Source of the DNA: Hymenobacter nivis
GTDB taxonomy: Bacteria > Bacteroidota > Bacteroidia > Cytophagales > Hymenobacteraceae
Assembly: GCF_006439025.1 (NCBI RefSeq)
Contig: NZ_RCYZ01000001.1
Span: 744,001 to 808,000, forward strand
Direction of reading: 5' to 3'
DNA: 64,000 nt
In this document: positions 16,723 through 24,593 of the stretch, piece after piece
How positions within the stretch are numbered: the first letter of the stretch is position 1
Layout of the letters: every line of letters begins with the position of its first letter
Made by a program: the position numbers and the translations under genes
Notes under the pieces: model-generated
The model's input: the letters and a program-made list of their open reading frames with translations, nothing else
What the model was told of the DNA's origin: nothing
The model's database searches: none

Positions 16723-16763
16723 TTAATTAATTGTTTTATTATTGAATGATCTGATTGTCAACT

Positions 16764-16828
16764 GGTTTTATTATTGAGTTACTGGTGGTTAATTTCTGGC
16801 CAGCAATCAACAAGGCAACAATAAAACC
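16764..16828. repeat. Inverted TTTTATTATTG repeat in rpoZ-bamD gap
   Basis: GGTTTTATTATTG at 16764-16776 pairs with CAACAATAAAACC at 16816-16828 with one mismatch. A further direct copy (TTGTTTTATTATTGA) lies at 16731-16745. These fill the AT-rich gap of about 115 bp between bamD and rpoZ. Confidence 0.7.
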
Positions 16829-16838
16829 ATTTAACGCA

Positions 16839-17678
16839 TTACTTGGCCGCGGCGGCCTCGGCCCCGGGAATACTTTTTAGCCGCTCCAGCTCGGCGCGGC
16901 TGTCGTCGTACATGGCCTGGGCCAGCTTGAGGTTTTTGCTCTGCGGGAAGGTATCGATGTAGTGCTGGTAGAACGCCACGGCGTCAAGAAACCGTTCGCG
17001 CTGCTTTGACTCTATGCTTTCCTTGGCCCAAGCGTACTGGGCGCTCAGGCGCAGAAAATCGGCCTGGTCGATGAACGGCGAGGCCGGGTAGTTTTGCTCA
17101 AACACACCCATCGCCGTCACGGCCGCCTGGTTGTAGCGCAGCTTATAATACAGCTCAGCCGAGCTGAATGCCTTGCTTTCCAGCTTCTTCTGCAGTTCCT
17201 GCGACATGCTTTCCGTTTCCGGCCGGAATTTGCTTTCGGGGTAGCGGTTGATAAAGTCCTGGATGACTTCAAGCGCCGACGTGGTGTTGGTCTGGTCTAA
17301 TTCGAAGCCCGGCGAGTCGCGGAACAGCGACTTGGCGTGCATGAACGAAGCCTCCTCGGTGTACTCCGAGTTGGGATACGTATCGGTGAACTGCTTGAAG
17401 TAGTAAGCCCCCAGCACGTAGTTGCGCTGCTTAAAGTTGGTGTTGGCGAAGTAGAACTGGGCCTTCTCGGCCTCGGGGCGGCCCTTGAGCAGCGGAATCA
17501 GGTCTTCGAGCAAGGTGCCGGCGCGGAAGTAGTCGCCCGCGTCGTAGTAGCGGATGGCGGCCTCGTACTTTTTATTCACGTCGCCGCTTTTGAGCAGCTT
17601 CTGGTAGCCAGGGTTGCAGGCCCCCAGCAGCAGCGCGGCCAGGCAGAAGAAAACGAGCGTTAAGCGGGAAAATGGCAT
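16839..17678 (-). CDS. bamD: Outer membrane protein assembly factor BamD
   Basis: This TPR lipoprotein of the BAM complex helps fold beta-barrel proteins into the outer membrane. The ATG at 17678 starts a lipoprotein signal (LVFFCLAALLLGAC, Cys21). TPR-like helices follow, with typical pieces YYDAGDYFRAGTLLEDLIP, YVLGAYYFKQFTDTYPNSEYTEEA and AVAFYQHYIDTFPQS. Length of about 279 residues fits the family. A TACCTTTG box lies 9 nt before the start. It is followed by rpoZ, coaC, coaB and porD on the same strand. Confidence 0.93.
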   Translation of the reverse strand: MPFSRLTLVFFCLAALLLGACNPGYQKLLKSGDVNKKYEAAIRYYDAGDYFRAGTLLEDLIPLLKGRPEAEKAQFYFANTNFKQRNYVLGAYYFKQFTDTYPNSEYTEEASFMHAKSLFRDSPGFELDQTNTTSALEVIQDFINRYPESKFRPETESMSQELQKKLESKAFSSAELYYKLRYNQAAVTAMGVFEQNYPASPFIDQADFLRLSAQYAWAKESIESKQRERFLDAVAFYQHYIDTFPQSKNLKLAQAMYDDSRAELERLKSIPGAEAAAAK

Positions 17679-17687
17679 AAGTAACAA

Positions 17688-17695
17688 CAAAGGTA
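17688..17695 (-). promoter_or_regulatory. Candidate -7 box TACCTTTG before bamD
   Basis: An exact match to the Bacteroidota -7 consensus TAnnTTTG lies 9 nt upstream of the bamD ATG on the same strand. No convincing -33 TTTG was found at 17-23 nt spacing; a CAAA (TTTG) at 17708-17711 is only 12 nt away. Transcription from here would give an almost leaderless mRNA. Confidence 0.4.
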
Positions 17696-17797
17696 CGATG
17701 GCAATCACAAACCGGAAACGGCCGCTGGGCCCCCGAGCCGGGGGCAGCAGGCCACTGGCTTTGGGCTAGACCGCCGCTGGGGCCCCAAGGGTTGCAT

Positions 17798-19549
17798 TCA
17801 GGGCCGGGCGGCGGGCTTGGCGGGGGCAGGCTTGGGGCCCCCGGTGGCGGATTTGGCGGCGGGGGGCTTGCGCGAATTGGCGCTGGGGGCCCCGCGGGTG
17901 GTTTTTTTGGCCGGACGCTTGGGGCGGGCGGGCGTTTTTTTGGCAGCGGGCTTGCGGCGGGGCGGGCGGTCATCGAACTGCTTGCCCAGCACCTGGCGGC
18001 GGGTGGGCCGCTCGTCGTCGCGCCAGCGGTAGCCCTTGAGGCGCGTATCGGGCTCCTTTATTTCGTGCGGCGGGATGAAGTTGGCGTCGGGGTTGGCCAA
18101 CATCGTGATTTTTTGCAGCTTGTTGTTGGCAAAGCGCAGCGTCATCGTGGCCGACACGCCCTTGTTCATGCCTGTTACCACGGTGTCGCCGTCGAGGGCG
18201 TAGGCGATGCTTTCGGCGTTGCCCAGCACGTCGATGCGCCCAATCTGGCCCCCGCGGAAATAGGCCATAATGTTGCGGCCCTTCATCTGGTTGAAGTTCA
18301 TTAGCGTGTCTTGGTTGATGACGAACGAGTTGGCGTACAGCCGCATCTGGTCAATTTTGCCGCGCTTCTGCCGAATTTGCATCGAGTCGGCTACCATCTG
18401 GGTGTGGCCCTGCCACAGCACCGGGTCGCGGTTCAGGTAAATGATGCTGTCCTGGCGGTCATAGGTCAGCGAATCGCAGCGCCCCTGCAGGTTGGCCTTG
18501 AAAATCCGGGCCTTGGGGTAGGCGTACAGCACCTGGCGCACGTTGGGCGTGCCGGGGCGGCTTTCCACGCTCAGCAGCGTGTCGGCGGCCATGTACAGGG
18601 TGTCTTTGCCCGAAATATTGCGTACCACCGGCCGGCCGCCGTACAGTTTGGTGCGCCCCAGCCCGCGCCAGTGCCGGCCAAAGTCGCCGCGCAGCGTGAT
18701 GTTGTCCTTCTTGGAAACGAGCGTGACGTGCCCCGCCGCCTCGCCGTAGAGCCGGCCCTCGTCGTACACCAGCCGGTCGCCGCCGAGCAGGTAGTTCGGC
18801 GTGTCGATTTTAGCGCTTTTCTGGAAGTTCGACACCCGCGTGACGGTGTTATAGTTGCCCTTCTCAGCGTACAGGTTGCCCTGCTGGCCCCGGATGCGGG
18901 TAGGCCCGTCAAAGTAAGCTATCTTGCTGATGGTGTTGTAGGTCAGCGTATCGTTGTTGAGGTCGGTGCGCTCGTTTTTGGCATCGATGGACACCAGGCG
19001 CACGTCGCGCTTGAAGACGAAGACTTTGCTATTAGTGTCGTAAAAACCCTGCTGGCTGTCGAGCGTATTTTGCGGGTCGGTGAGGTGGCCGGTTTCGAGG
19101 TAGGTGGCCGTTTTGCGGTTCAGGTCGTAGTTGAGCGTGGGCGTGGTCAGGGTCATGCGCGGGTCGCGCATCACCACGTTGCCCACCATGCGGGCCGTGC
19201 GCAGGTTGCCGTTGTAGTAACCCTTGTCGCCGGTAATGGTCACGGTATCATTCTGGATAACGCGCACGTTGCTGAACGCCTCAATCTCGTTGCGGTCGAT
19301 GTACTGATAGGCCGAGTCGCAGTACAGAAACGTGTCGCCCTGCTTAAAGCCCACGTTGCCCAGCACCTTGCGGATTTTCACGCCTTCGGGCGTCGTCACG
19401 CCCACCAGCAAGCCAGCGCCGGGCAGCAGCGACACAGGCGTGCCCTTGGCGGGCTGGCCCCCCGGGCGGGGTGCGGCACCGGGCCGCTGGGCCCAGGCCA
19501 AGGCCGGCAGCAGCAGCAAGAGCAGGATAAAAAAGCGGAAGCGGGGCAT
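17798..19549 (-). CDS. OstA/LptD N-terminal-like exported protein
   Basis: A 583-residue protein starts with a signal peptide (FFILLLLLLPALAWAQ). The body is made of repeated beta-strand modules typical of the OstA/LptA fold (for example TITGDKGYYNGNLRTARMVGNV and TLTTPTLNYDLNRKTATYLE), related to LPS transport. It lacks the large beta-barrel of full LptD. The last 90 residues are a basic Lys/Pro/Arg/Ala-rich tail, low in order. Bacteroidota commonly carry such stand-alone OstA-like proteins, so a role in LPS delivery is inferred from the family. It is immediately upstream of bamD on the same strand. Confidence 0.85.
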   Translation of the reverse strand: MPRFRFFILLLLLLPALAWAQRPGAAPRPGGQPAKGTPVSLLPGAGLLVGVTTPEGVKIRKVLGNVGFKQGDTFLYCDSAYQYIDRNEIEAFSNVRVIQNDTVTITGDKGYYNGNLRTARMVGNVVMRDPRMTLTTPTLNYDLNRKTATYLETGHLTDPQNTLDSQQGFYDTNSKVFVFKRDVRLVSIDAKNERTDLNNDTLTYNTISKIAYFDGPTRIRGQQGNLYAEKGNYNTVTRVSNFQKSAKIDTPNYLLGGDRLVYDEGRLYGEAAGHVTLVSKKDNITLRGDFGRHWRGLGRTKLYGGRPVVRNISGKDTLYMAADTLLSVESRPGTPNVRQVLYAYPKARIFKANLQGRCDSLTYDRQDSIIYLNRDPVLWQGHTQMVADSMQIRQKRGKIDQMRLYANSFVINQDTLMNFNQMKGRNIMAYFRGGQIGRIDVLGNAESIAYALDGDTVVTGMNKGVSATMTLRFANNKLQKITMLANPDANFIPPHEIKEPDTRLKGYRWRDDERPTRRQVLGKQFDDRPPRRKPAAKKTPARPKRPAKKTTRGAPSANSRKPPAAKSATGGPKPAPAKPAARP

Positions 19550-19558
19550 CTAACGGGC

Positions 19559-19566
19559 AAAGGTAC
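19559..19566 (-). promoter_or_regulatory. Candidate -7 box TACCTTTG before OstA-like gene
   Basis: An exact TAnnTTTG match lies 9 nt upstream of the ATG at 19549, the same sequence and spacing as the box before bamD. No -33 TTTG could be identified, so support is partial. Confidence 0.4.
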
Positions 19567-19646
19567 GGCGGCCGGCGGGGCCTAACGCGCATCTTTGCGG
19601 CTTAGTGCCCTGGGGCCCTGGTTCAGGTTAGTCGTTCACTGCCGCT

Positions 19647-20207
19647 ATGAAAATCCATCTCTTCGGGGCCTCCGGGGCGGGCGCCACCACGCTGGGCACG
19701 GCGCTGGGGGCGGCCCTGGGGGTACCGTACTTCGACAGCGACGATTACTTCTGGGGGCCCTCCGTCGTGCCCTTTACCGTGCGGCGGCCCGAGGGCGAGC
19801 GCAACGCCCTGCTGGCCCACGACTTGGCGCAGGGCCCCCGCTGGGTGCTGGGCGGCTCGCTGCTGGGCTGGGGCCCCTGGGGCGAGCAGCAGCTGGCGGC
19901 GCTCGACTTGGCCGTGTTTCTGTGGCTGCCGCCGGCCTTGCGCCTGCACCGCCTGCGGCAGCGCGAACATGCCCGCTACGGCGACGTTATTACCACCGAC
20001 CCCACCCGCGCCGCCCAATCCGAAGCCTTCCTGACCTGGGCCGCTGGCTATGACAACGGCTCCTGCGGCGGCAGCCGCACCCTGGCCAACCACACGGCTT
20101 GGCTCGGCCGCTTCGCCTGCCCGGTGCTGGCGCTGCGCGGCGACCTCACGGTGGCCGAGCGGCTGGCGGCGGTGCAGGCCAAAATGGCCCGTCTGGGCTT
20201 ACACTGA
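19647..20207 (+). CDS. P-loop kinase, adenylate/shikimate-kinase-like
   Basis: A 186-residue NTPase with Walker A GASGAGATT at residues 7-15 and an aspartate-rich follow-up, VPYFDSDDYFW, seen in small nucleotide and metabolite kinases. A hydrophobic strand VFLWLPP and a helix with RLRQREHARYG, which resembles a lid Arg motif, follow. Substrate is unknown. It is 22 bp upstream of tilS and may be cotranscribed with it. The gene is divergent from the OstA-like gene. Confidence 0.75.
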   Translation: MKIHLFGASGAGATTLGTALGAALGVPYFDSDDYFWGPSVVPFTVRRPEGERNALLAHDLAQGPRWVLGGSLLGWGPWGEQQLAALDLAVFLWLPPALRLHRLRQREHARYGDVITTDPTRAAQSEAFLTWAAGYDNGSCGGSRTLANHTAWLGRFACPVLALRGDLTVAERLAAVQAKMARLGLH

Positions 20208-20228
20208 TTCCATTAATTTTCCCCTACT

Positions 20229-21557
20229 ATGCTTGACCAAGTTCGCCAGTTCATTGAAACCCACCAGCTGTTTTCCATCGAGAATGACCCCGTGCTGGTG
20301 ACCGTCAGCGGGGGCCTCGACTCGGTGGTGCTGCTGGATGTGCTGCACCGGCTGGGGGCCCAGGTGGCGGTGGCGCACTGCCACTTCGGCCTGCGCGGCG
20401 AGGATGCCGACGCCGACGAGCAGTTTGTGCGCAAGCTGGCCAAGCAGTACGATGCGCCCTACTTCGCCGAGTTTTTCCAGACAAAGGCCTTTGCCGAGCG
20501 CGAGGGCATCTCGACCCAGATGGCGGCCCGGCTGCTGCGCTACCAGTGGTTTGAGCAGGTGCGGCAGCGCGAGGGTTTGGCGGCCATTGCCACGGCCCAT
20601 CACCAGCGCGACCAGGCCGAAACGATGATTTTGAACCTGACGCACGGCACCGGCTTGGCCGGCCTGCACGGCATCCAGGCCAAGAACGGCGCCGTGGTGA
20701 GGCCCCTGATGGGCCTGGGCCGCGACGACTTGCACGACTACCTGGTGGCCAATGGCTTGCGCTGGCGCGAAGATGACTCCAACGACAGCCCCGTGTACCA
20801 GCGCAACCTGCTGCGCCACGAGGTGCTGCCGGTGCTGCGCGAAATCAACCCCGGCCTCGATCAGACGATGGCCGCCACCGCCGAGCGCGTGGGCGGGGCC
20901 GAAGAAATTGTGCGCCGCTACGTGGCCGACACCGCCGCCCAGGCCCGCCGCGACGCGCCCGAAGCCACCTATTTCAGCATCGCGCTACTCCAAAACACAG
21001 CCGCCACGGCCCTGGTGCTGCACGAAATGCTGCGGCCCTTCGGCTTCTCGTGGGTGGTGACGAAGGAAATTGTGGCGGCCTTTGGGGGCCTGTCGGGCAA
21101 GCAGTTCGACTCGCCCACCCACCGCCTGGTGAAGGACCGCGACCAGCTTGTCATCACCCCACGGCGGCTGGCGCAGTATGGCACCTTCCAGCTCGCCGAG
21201 GGCCAGGACGACTTGCTGGCCGACGGCATGCGCCTGCGCGCCACCGCCCACGACGGCGCGGGCTACGCCATTCCGCGCTCGCGCAGCACCGCCGCGCTCG
21301 ATGCCGACAAGCTAAAATTTCCGCTCACGCTGCGCCGCTGGCAGGAGGGCGACTGGTTCATGCCCCTCGGGATGCAGGGCAAAAAGCACCTCAGCAATTT
21401 CCTGATTGACCAGAAAGTACCGCTGAACCTGAAGGACGACGTGCGCGTGCTGGCCTCGGCCGACGGCAAAATCTGCTGGGTGGTGGGCCTGCGCGTGGAC
21501 GACCGCTTCAAGGTGACCGAGGAAACGGCCCGGGTGCTGGCCGTGCAGCGGCTGTGA
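20229..21557 (+). CDS. tilS: tRNA(Ile)-lysidine synthetase
   Basis: TilS modifies C34 of tRNA-Ile (anticodon CAU) to lysidine, switching decoding from AUG to AUA. The ATP pyrophosphatase motif is SGGLDS at residues 27-32. Further support is HCHFGLRGEDADADE, FAEREGISTQMAARLLRY and ATAHHQRDQAET. The C-terminal TilS domain (LRRWQEGDWFMPLGMQGKK) is complete, with LSNFLIDQKVP and VVGLRVDDRFKVT near the end. Length of 442 is normal. It is a single-copy essential gene in most bacteria. Confidence 0.95.
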   Translation: MLDQVRQFIETHQLFSIENDPVLVTVSGGLDSVVLLDVLHRLGAQVAVAHCHFGLRGEDADADEQFVRKLAKQYDAPYFAEFFQTKAFAEREGISTQMAARLLRYQWFEQVRQREGLAAIATAHHQRDQAETMILNLTHGTGLAGLHGIQAKNGAVVRPLMGLGRDDLHDYLVANGLRWREDDSNDSPVYQRNLLRHEVLPVLREINPGLDQTMAATAERVGGAEEIVRRYVADTAAQARRDAPEATYFSIALLQNTAATALVLHEMLRPFGFSWVVTKEIVAAFGGLSGKQFDSPTHRLVKDRDQLVITPRRLAQYGTFQLAEGQDDLLADGMRLRATAHDGAGYAIPRSRSTAALDADKLKFPLTLRRWQEGDWFMPLGMQGKKHLSNFLIDQKVPLNLKDDVRVLASADGKICWVVGLRVDDRFKVTEETARVLAVQRL

Positions 21558-21674
21558 GCGGAGCCGGTGCGCTGTAGGATTCGTCCTGGAAAAAGCCCGG
21601 ATTTTCTGGCCGCGCAATCCCCCGGGGGCCCTACTTTTACGGCGCAACCCGTTTTCTCACCCAACCCGTTTTTT

Positions 21675-22616
21675 ATGAAAGTTACCGTTGTCGGCGCCGG
21701 CAACGTTGGCGCTACTTGCGCCGATGTGCTCGCCACCCGTGAAATTGCCAACGAAGTCGTGTTGGTGGACATCAAAGAAGGCATTGCCGAAGGCAAAGCC
21801 CTGGATATCTGGCAGAAATCCCCCATTATCGGCTACGACTCGCGCACCGTGGGCGTCACCAACGACTACGCCCGCACCGCCGGTTCGGAGGTGGTGGTCA
21901 TCACCTCGGGCCTGCCCCGCAAGCCCGGCATGAGCCGCGACGACCTGATTGCCACCAACGCCGGCATCGTGAAATCGGTGACTGAGCAGGTGGTGGCCCA
22001 CTCGCCCAACGCCATCATCATCGTCGTGAGCAACCCGCTCGACGTGATGACTTACCAGGCGCACCTCACCGCCAAGCTGCCCCGCGAAAAGGTGTTCGGC
22101 ATGGCCGGCATCCTCGACACGGCCCGCTACCGCGCCTTTTTGGCGTCGGAGCTGAACGTGAGCCCCAAGGACATTCAGGCCGTGCTGATGGGCGGCCACG
22201 GCGACACCATGGTGCCCCTGCCCCGCTACACCACCGTGGGCGGCATTCCAGTTACGGAGCTGATTTCTAAAGAGAAGCTCGACGCCATCGTGCAGCGCAC
22301 CGCCGTAGGCGGCGGCGAGCTGGTGAAGCTCATGGGCACCTCGGCCTGGTACGCGCCGGGAGCGGCCGCCGCCCAAATGGTGGAGGCCATCGTGCGCGAC
22401 CAGCGCCGCGTGTTCCCGGTGTGCCTGGAGCTACAGGGCGAGTACGGCATCAACGGCGTGTACCTGGGGGCCCCAGTTATCCTGGGTAAAAATGGCGTGG
22501 AGCGCGTGATTGAGCTCCAGCTCAACGACGAGGAAAAGGCCATGCTCGAAACCTCGCGCGGCCACGTGAAAGAAGTAATGGATGCCCTAGATAAGATGGG
22601 CCAATCGGCGGCGTAA
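21675..22616 (+). CDS. mdh: Malate dehydrogenase
   Basis: This is the TCA-cycle NAD-dependent malate/oxaloacetate oxidoreductase of the LDH-like type. The ATG at 21675 begins MKVTVVGAGNVGATCADVLA with the GxGxxG cofactor motif; the longer open frame to 21567 is not supported. Catalytic landmarks are the substrate Arg region LPRKPGMSRDDL, IIIVVSNPLDVMTY, MAGILDTARYRAFLA and the active His in MGGHGDTMVPL. Length of 313 is typical. A hairpin at 22664-22694 and a strong terminator at 22713 follow. Confidence 0.96.
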   Translation: MKVTVVGAGNVGATCADVLATREIANEVVLVDIKEGIAEGKALDIWQKSPIIGYDSRTVGVTNDYARTAGSEVVVITSGLPRKPGMSRDDLIATNAGIVKSVTEQVVAHSPNAIIIVVSNPLDVMTYQAHLTAKLPREKVFGMAGILDTARYRAFLASELNVSPKDIQAVLMGGHGDTMVPLPRYTTVGGIPVTELISKEKLDAIVQRTAVGGGELVKLMGTSAWYAPGAAAAQMVEAIVRDQRRVFPVCLELQGEYGINGVYLGAPVILGKNGVERVIELQLNDEEKAMLETSRGHVKEVMDALDKMGQSAA

Positions 22617-22663
22617 GCAGTTGCAGTTAAAAAAGCTAACTCCATCTGTAAAAACCCATTGAT

Positions 22664-22694
22664 TCTGTCATGCTGCCGAAGGAAGCATGACAGA
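22664..22694. repeat. 11-bp inverted repeat after mdh (TGTCATGCT type)
   Basis: TCTGTCATGCT at 22664-22674 is perfectly inverted at 22684-22694 with a 9-nt loop. The TCATGCT/AGCATGA words are shared with the longer repeat at 40923-41033. Confidence 0.75.
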
Positions 22695-22712
22695 TGGGCA
22701 TTTGGAAAGCAT

Positions 22713-22751
22713 AAAAAAAGCCCCGCTGGCCAAATGCCAGCGGGGCTTTTT
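22713..22751. terminator. Bidirectional terminator between mdh and rhomboid
   Basis: A perfect 11-bp stem GCCCCGCTGGC/GCCAGCGGGGC (22720-22730, 22736-22746) is flanked by A7 on the left and T5 on the right, ending 18 bp before the rhomboid stop. Confidence 0.92.
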
Positions 22752-22769
22752 AGTGCGTATTGGCAGGCC

Positions 22770-23675
22770 CTACTGCTGGCTGGCGCGGAAGAGCTTCTGC
22801 TTTTCGTCCTTAGACAAGCTCTCGTAGCCGGAGCGGGAGATTTTTTCCAGAATGGAGTCTACCTCGTCGGGGTGGGGCTGGCCGGCGGCGGCGGCCGGGC
22901 GGGCCCCACGGGCGGCGGTGGTCACGGGCTCGGGGCGGCGGGTGGTGCTGGCGCTTATGGTGGGGCGGCGGCTGAACAAGTTGCTCACCCAATCGCCGAT
23001 GGCCAGGACGGGGCGGCCCAGGTCGCGGCCAGCCTTAAGCTGCTTGATGAACACGAAGCCCAACAGGGCCCCGCCGAGGTGGGTAATTTCCCCGCCGGGG
23101 TTGCCGCCGTTGATGCCGGCCAGCGAAATGAGCACCACGGCCACCGCTATCCACTTGATTTTGACGGGCCCCAGCAGAATCAGCATGAACGTGTAGTCGG
23201 GCAGCAGCGTGGCCGCCGCCACGATGATGGCCGTGACCGAGGCCGAGGCCCCCACCACCGACGTACCCAGCCCGGGCCGGAATGCGGGCAGAAAATTATA
23301 GCTCAGCAAGAACACCAAGCCCCCCGCCAGGGCCCCCAGCACGTACAAGCTCACGAGTCGGCGGTTGCCCAGGTACTCGCGGATAATCTGCCCGAACCAG
23401 TAGAGGTTCAGTAAGTTGAACAAGATGTGCAGGAAGCCCTCGTGCGTGAAGGCGTAGGTGAGCACCGTCCAGGGGTGGCGGGCCAGCACGGGCAGCGACG
23501 AGGACAGCTCAAACTGCCGCAGCACGGGCTCGTAGTAGCCGCCCACGCCGCCGATGGTGAGGCCGGCGTGCAGGATGATGAGGGCCGCAAACACCAGCAC
23601 GTTCAGCAGCAGCAGCTGGTTCAGGGCGTTGTCGCGCCGGTCGAAGGCGGTGCGGATTTCTTGAAAAACACTCAT
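22770..23675 (-). CDS. Rhomboid family intramembrane serine protease (first)
   Basis: Six-helix membrane protease of about 301 residues. The family pattern is TYAFTHEGFLHILFNLLNLYWFG (the HxxxN region of TM2), then GASASVTA with the serine, and ITHLGGALLGF with the catalytic His. A GASAS rather than GxSG active-site context is seen, which I believe is common in Bacteroidota rhomboids. The C-terminal 80 residues are cytosolic, low-complexity and charged. Pair with the next gene, separated by about 70 bp. Confidence 0.88.
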   Translation of the reverse strand: MSVFQEIRTAFDRRDNALNQLLLLNVLVFAALIILHAGLTIGGVGGYYEPVLRQFELSSSLPVLARHPWTVLTYAFTHEGFLHILFNLLNLYWFGQIIREYLGNRRLVSLYVLGALAGGLVFLLSYNFLPAFRPGLGTSVVGASASVTAIIVAAATLLPDYTFMLILLGPVKIKWIAVAVVLISLAGINGGNPGGEITHLGGALLGFVFIKQLKAGRDLGRPVLAIGDWVSNLFSRRPTISASTTRRPEPVTTAARGARPAAAAGQPHPDEVDSILEKISRSGYESLSKDEKQKLFRASQQ

Positions 23676-23747
23676 AAAATCGCGGATTTTACAGCTAAGG
23701 CAGCGGCCCCGGCCCGGAAAATCCGGGGCCCGGGCGGGGGATTAAAG

Positions 23748-24545
23748 TTAATAGAACTCCGCCCGGCCGCGCTCCCAGTACTTGAGCACAAGGAAGCCGA
23801 TGAGCAGGCCGCCGAGGTGCGCAAAGTGGGCCACGTTGTCGCCGGGGGTGCGGTGCACGCCGTTATACAATTCGTAGATGGCGTAAAAGAACACGAAGTA
23901 CTTGGCTTTGATAGGAAACGGAAAAAAGAGCAGCATCAGTTCGGTGTTCGGAAACAAGTAGGCAAACGCGAACAGCACGCCAAACAGGGCCCCCGAGGCG
24001 CCGAGCATTGGCGAGGCCAGCACGGATTGGTACAATTGCTGGGTTTGCTGCACCACCGTAGCCCGCAGCGTGGGGTCGTTGGGGCTGCGCACCAGGGCGT
24101 CGGCCAGGGCCATTTCGTCGGCGGCGTAGGCCCCGCTGCCACGGGCAGTGCGCACGAGCTCGGCAAAGTCGCCGCCGGTAGGGTTTTGCACCAGGTCGCG
24201 CCGCAGCTCCGTCAGGGGCCGCAACTCGTAGGCGCGCACGCCCTCGTAGAGCAGGCCGGAGCCGAAGCCGCAAATCAGCCAGAAAAACAGGAAGCGCGGG
24301 CCGCCCCAGCGCTGCTCCAGCAGGGGCCCAAAGGAAATGAGGCCGAACATGTTACCGATTAAATGCCCCCAGCCGCCGTGCAAAAACATGTACGTAACGA
24401 ACTGCCAGGGCTGGAAAAAGACCGAGCCCACCGGAAACAGGGCCCCGTACTCAACCACAGGAATCTGAGATAAATTGAGGGTAATGACGAGCAGCAAGAC
24501 GTTCGCAATGAGCAGGTTGCGGACGGTGGGCGTGAGGTTGAACAT
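23748..24545 (-). CDS. Rhomboid family intramembrane serine protease (second)
   Basis: A second, clearly different rhomboid of 265 residues, with N-terminal helix VLLLVITLNL, TYMFLHGGWGHLIGNMFGL, an extra hydrophilic loop of about 70 residues (DLVQNPTGGDFAELV...) between helices, the catalytic Ser in LGASGALFGVLFAF and the His in VAHFAHLGG. It is upstream of the first rhomboid and about 50 bp downstream of mutL, all on the minus strand, so the three may share a transcript. The substrates are not known. Confidence 0.88.
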   Translation of the reverse strand: MFNLTPTVRNLLIANVLLLVITLNLSQIPVVEYGALFPVGSVFFQPWQFVTYMFLHGGWGHLIGNMFGLISFGPLLEQRWGGPRFLFFWLICGFGSGLLYEGVRAYELRPLTELRRDLVQNPTGGDFAELVRTARGSGAYAADEMALADALVRSPNDPTLRATVVQQTQQLYQSVLASPMLGASGALFGVLFAFAYLFPNTELMLLFFPFPIKAKYFVFFYAIYELYNGVHRTPGDNVAHFAHLGGLLIGFLVLKYWERGRAEFY

Positions 24546-24593
24546 GCGGGTAAAAATAGCGCCCGGGCGGAGCCGGGCGCGGGCGGGGGTGTT

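Noticed and set aside
18311..19585. Plus-strand ORF of 424 codons
   Set aside because: Antisense shadow of the OstA-like gene.
21567..21674. N-terminal extension of mdh
   Set aside because: Malate dehydrogenases begin at the MKVTVVGAG segment; the extension has no conserved residues.
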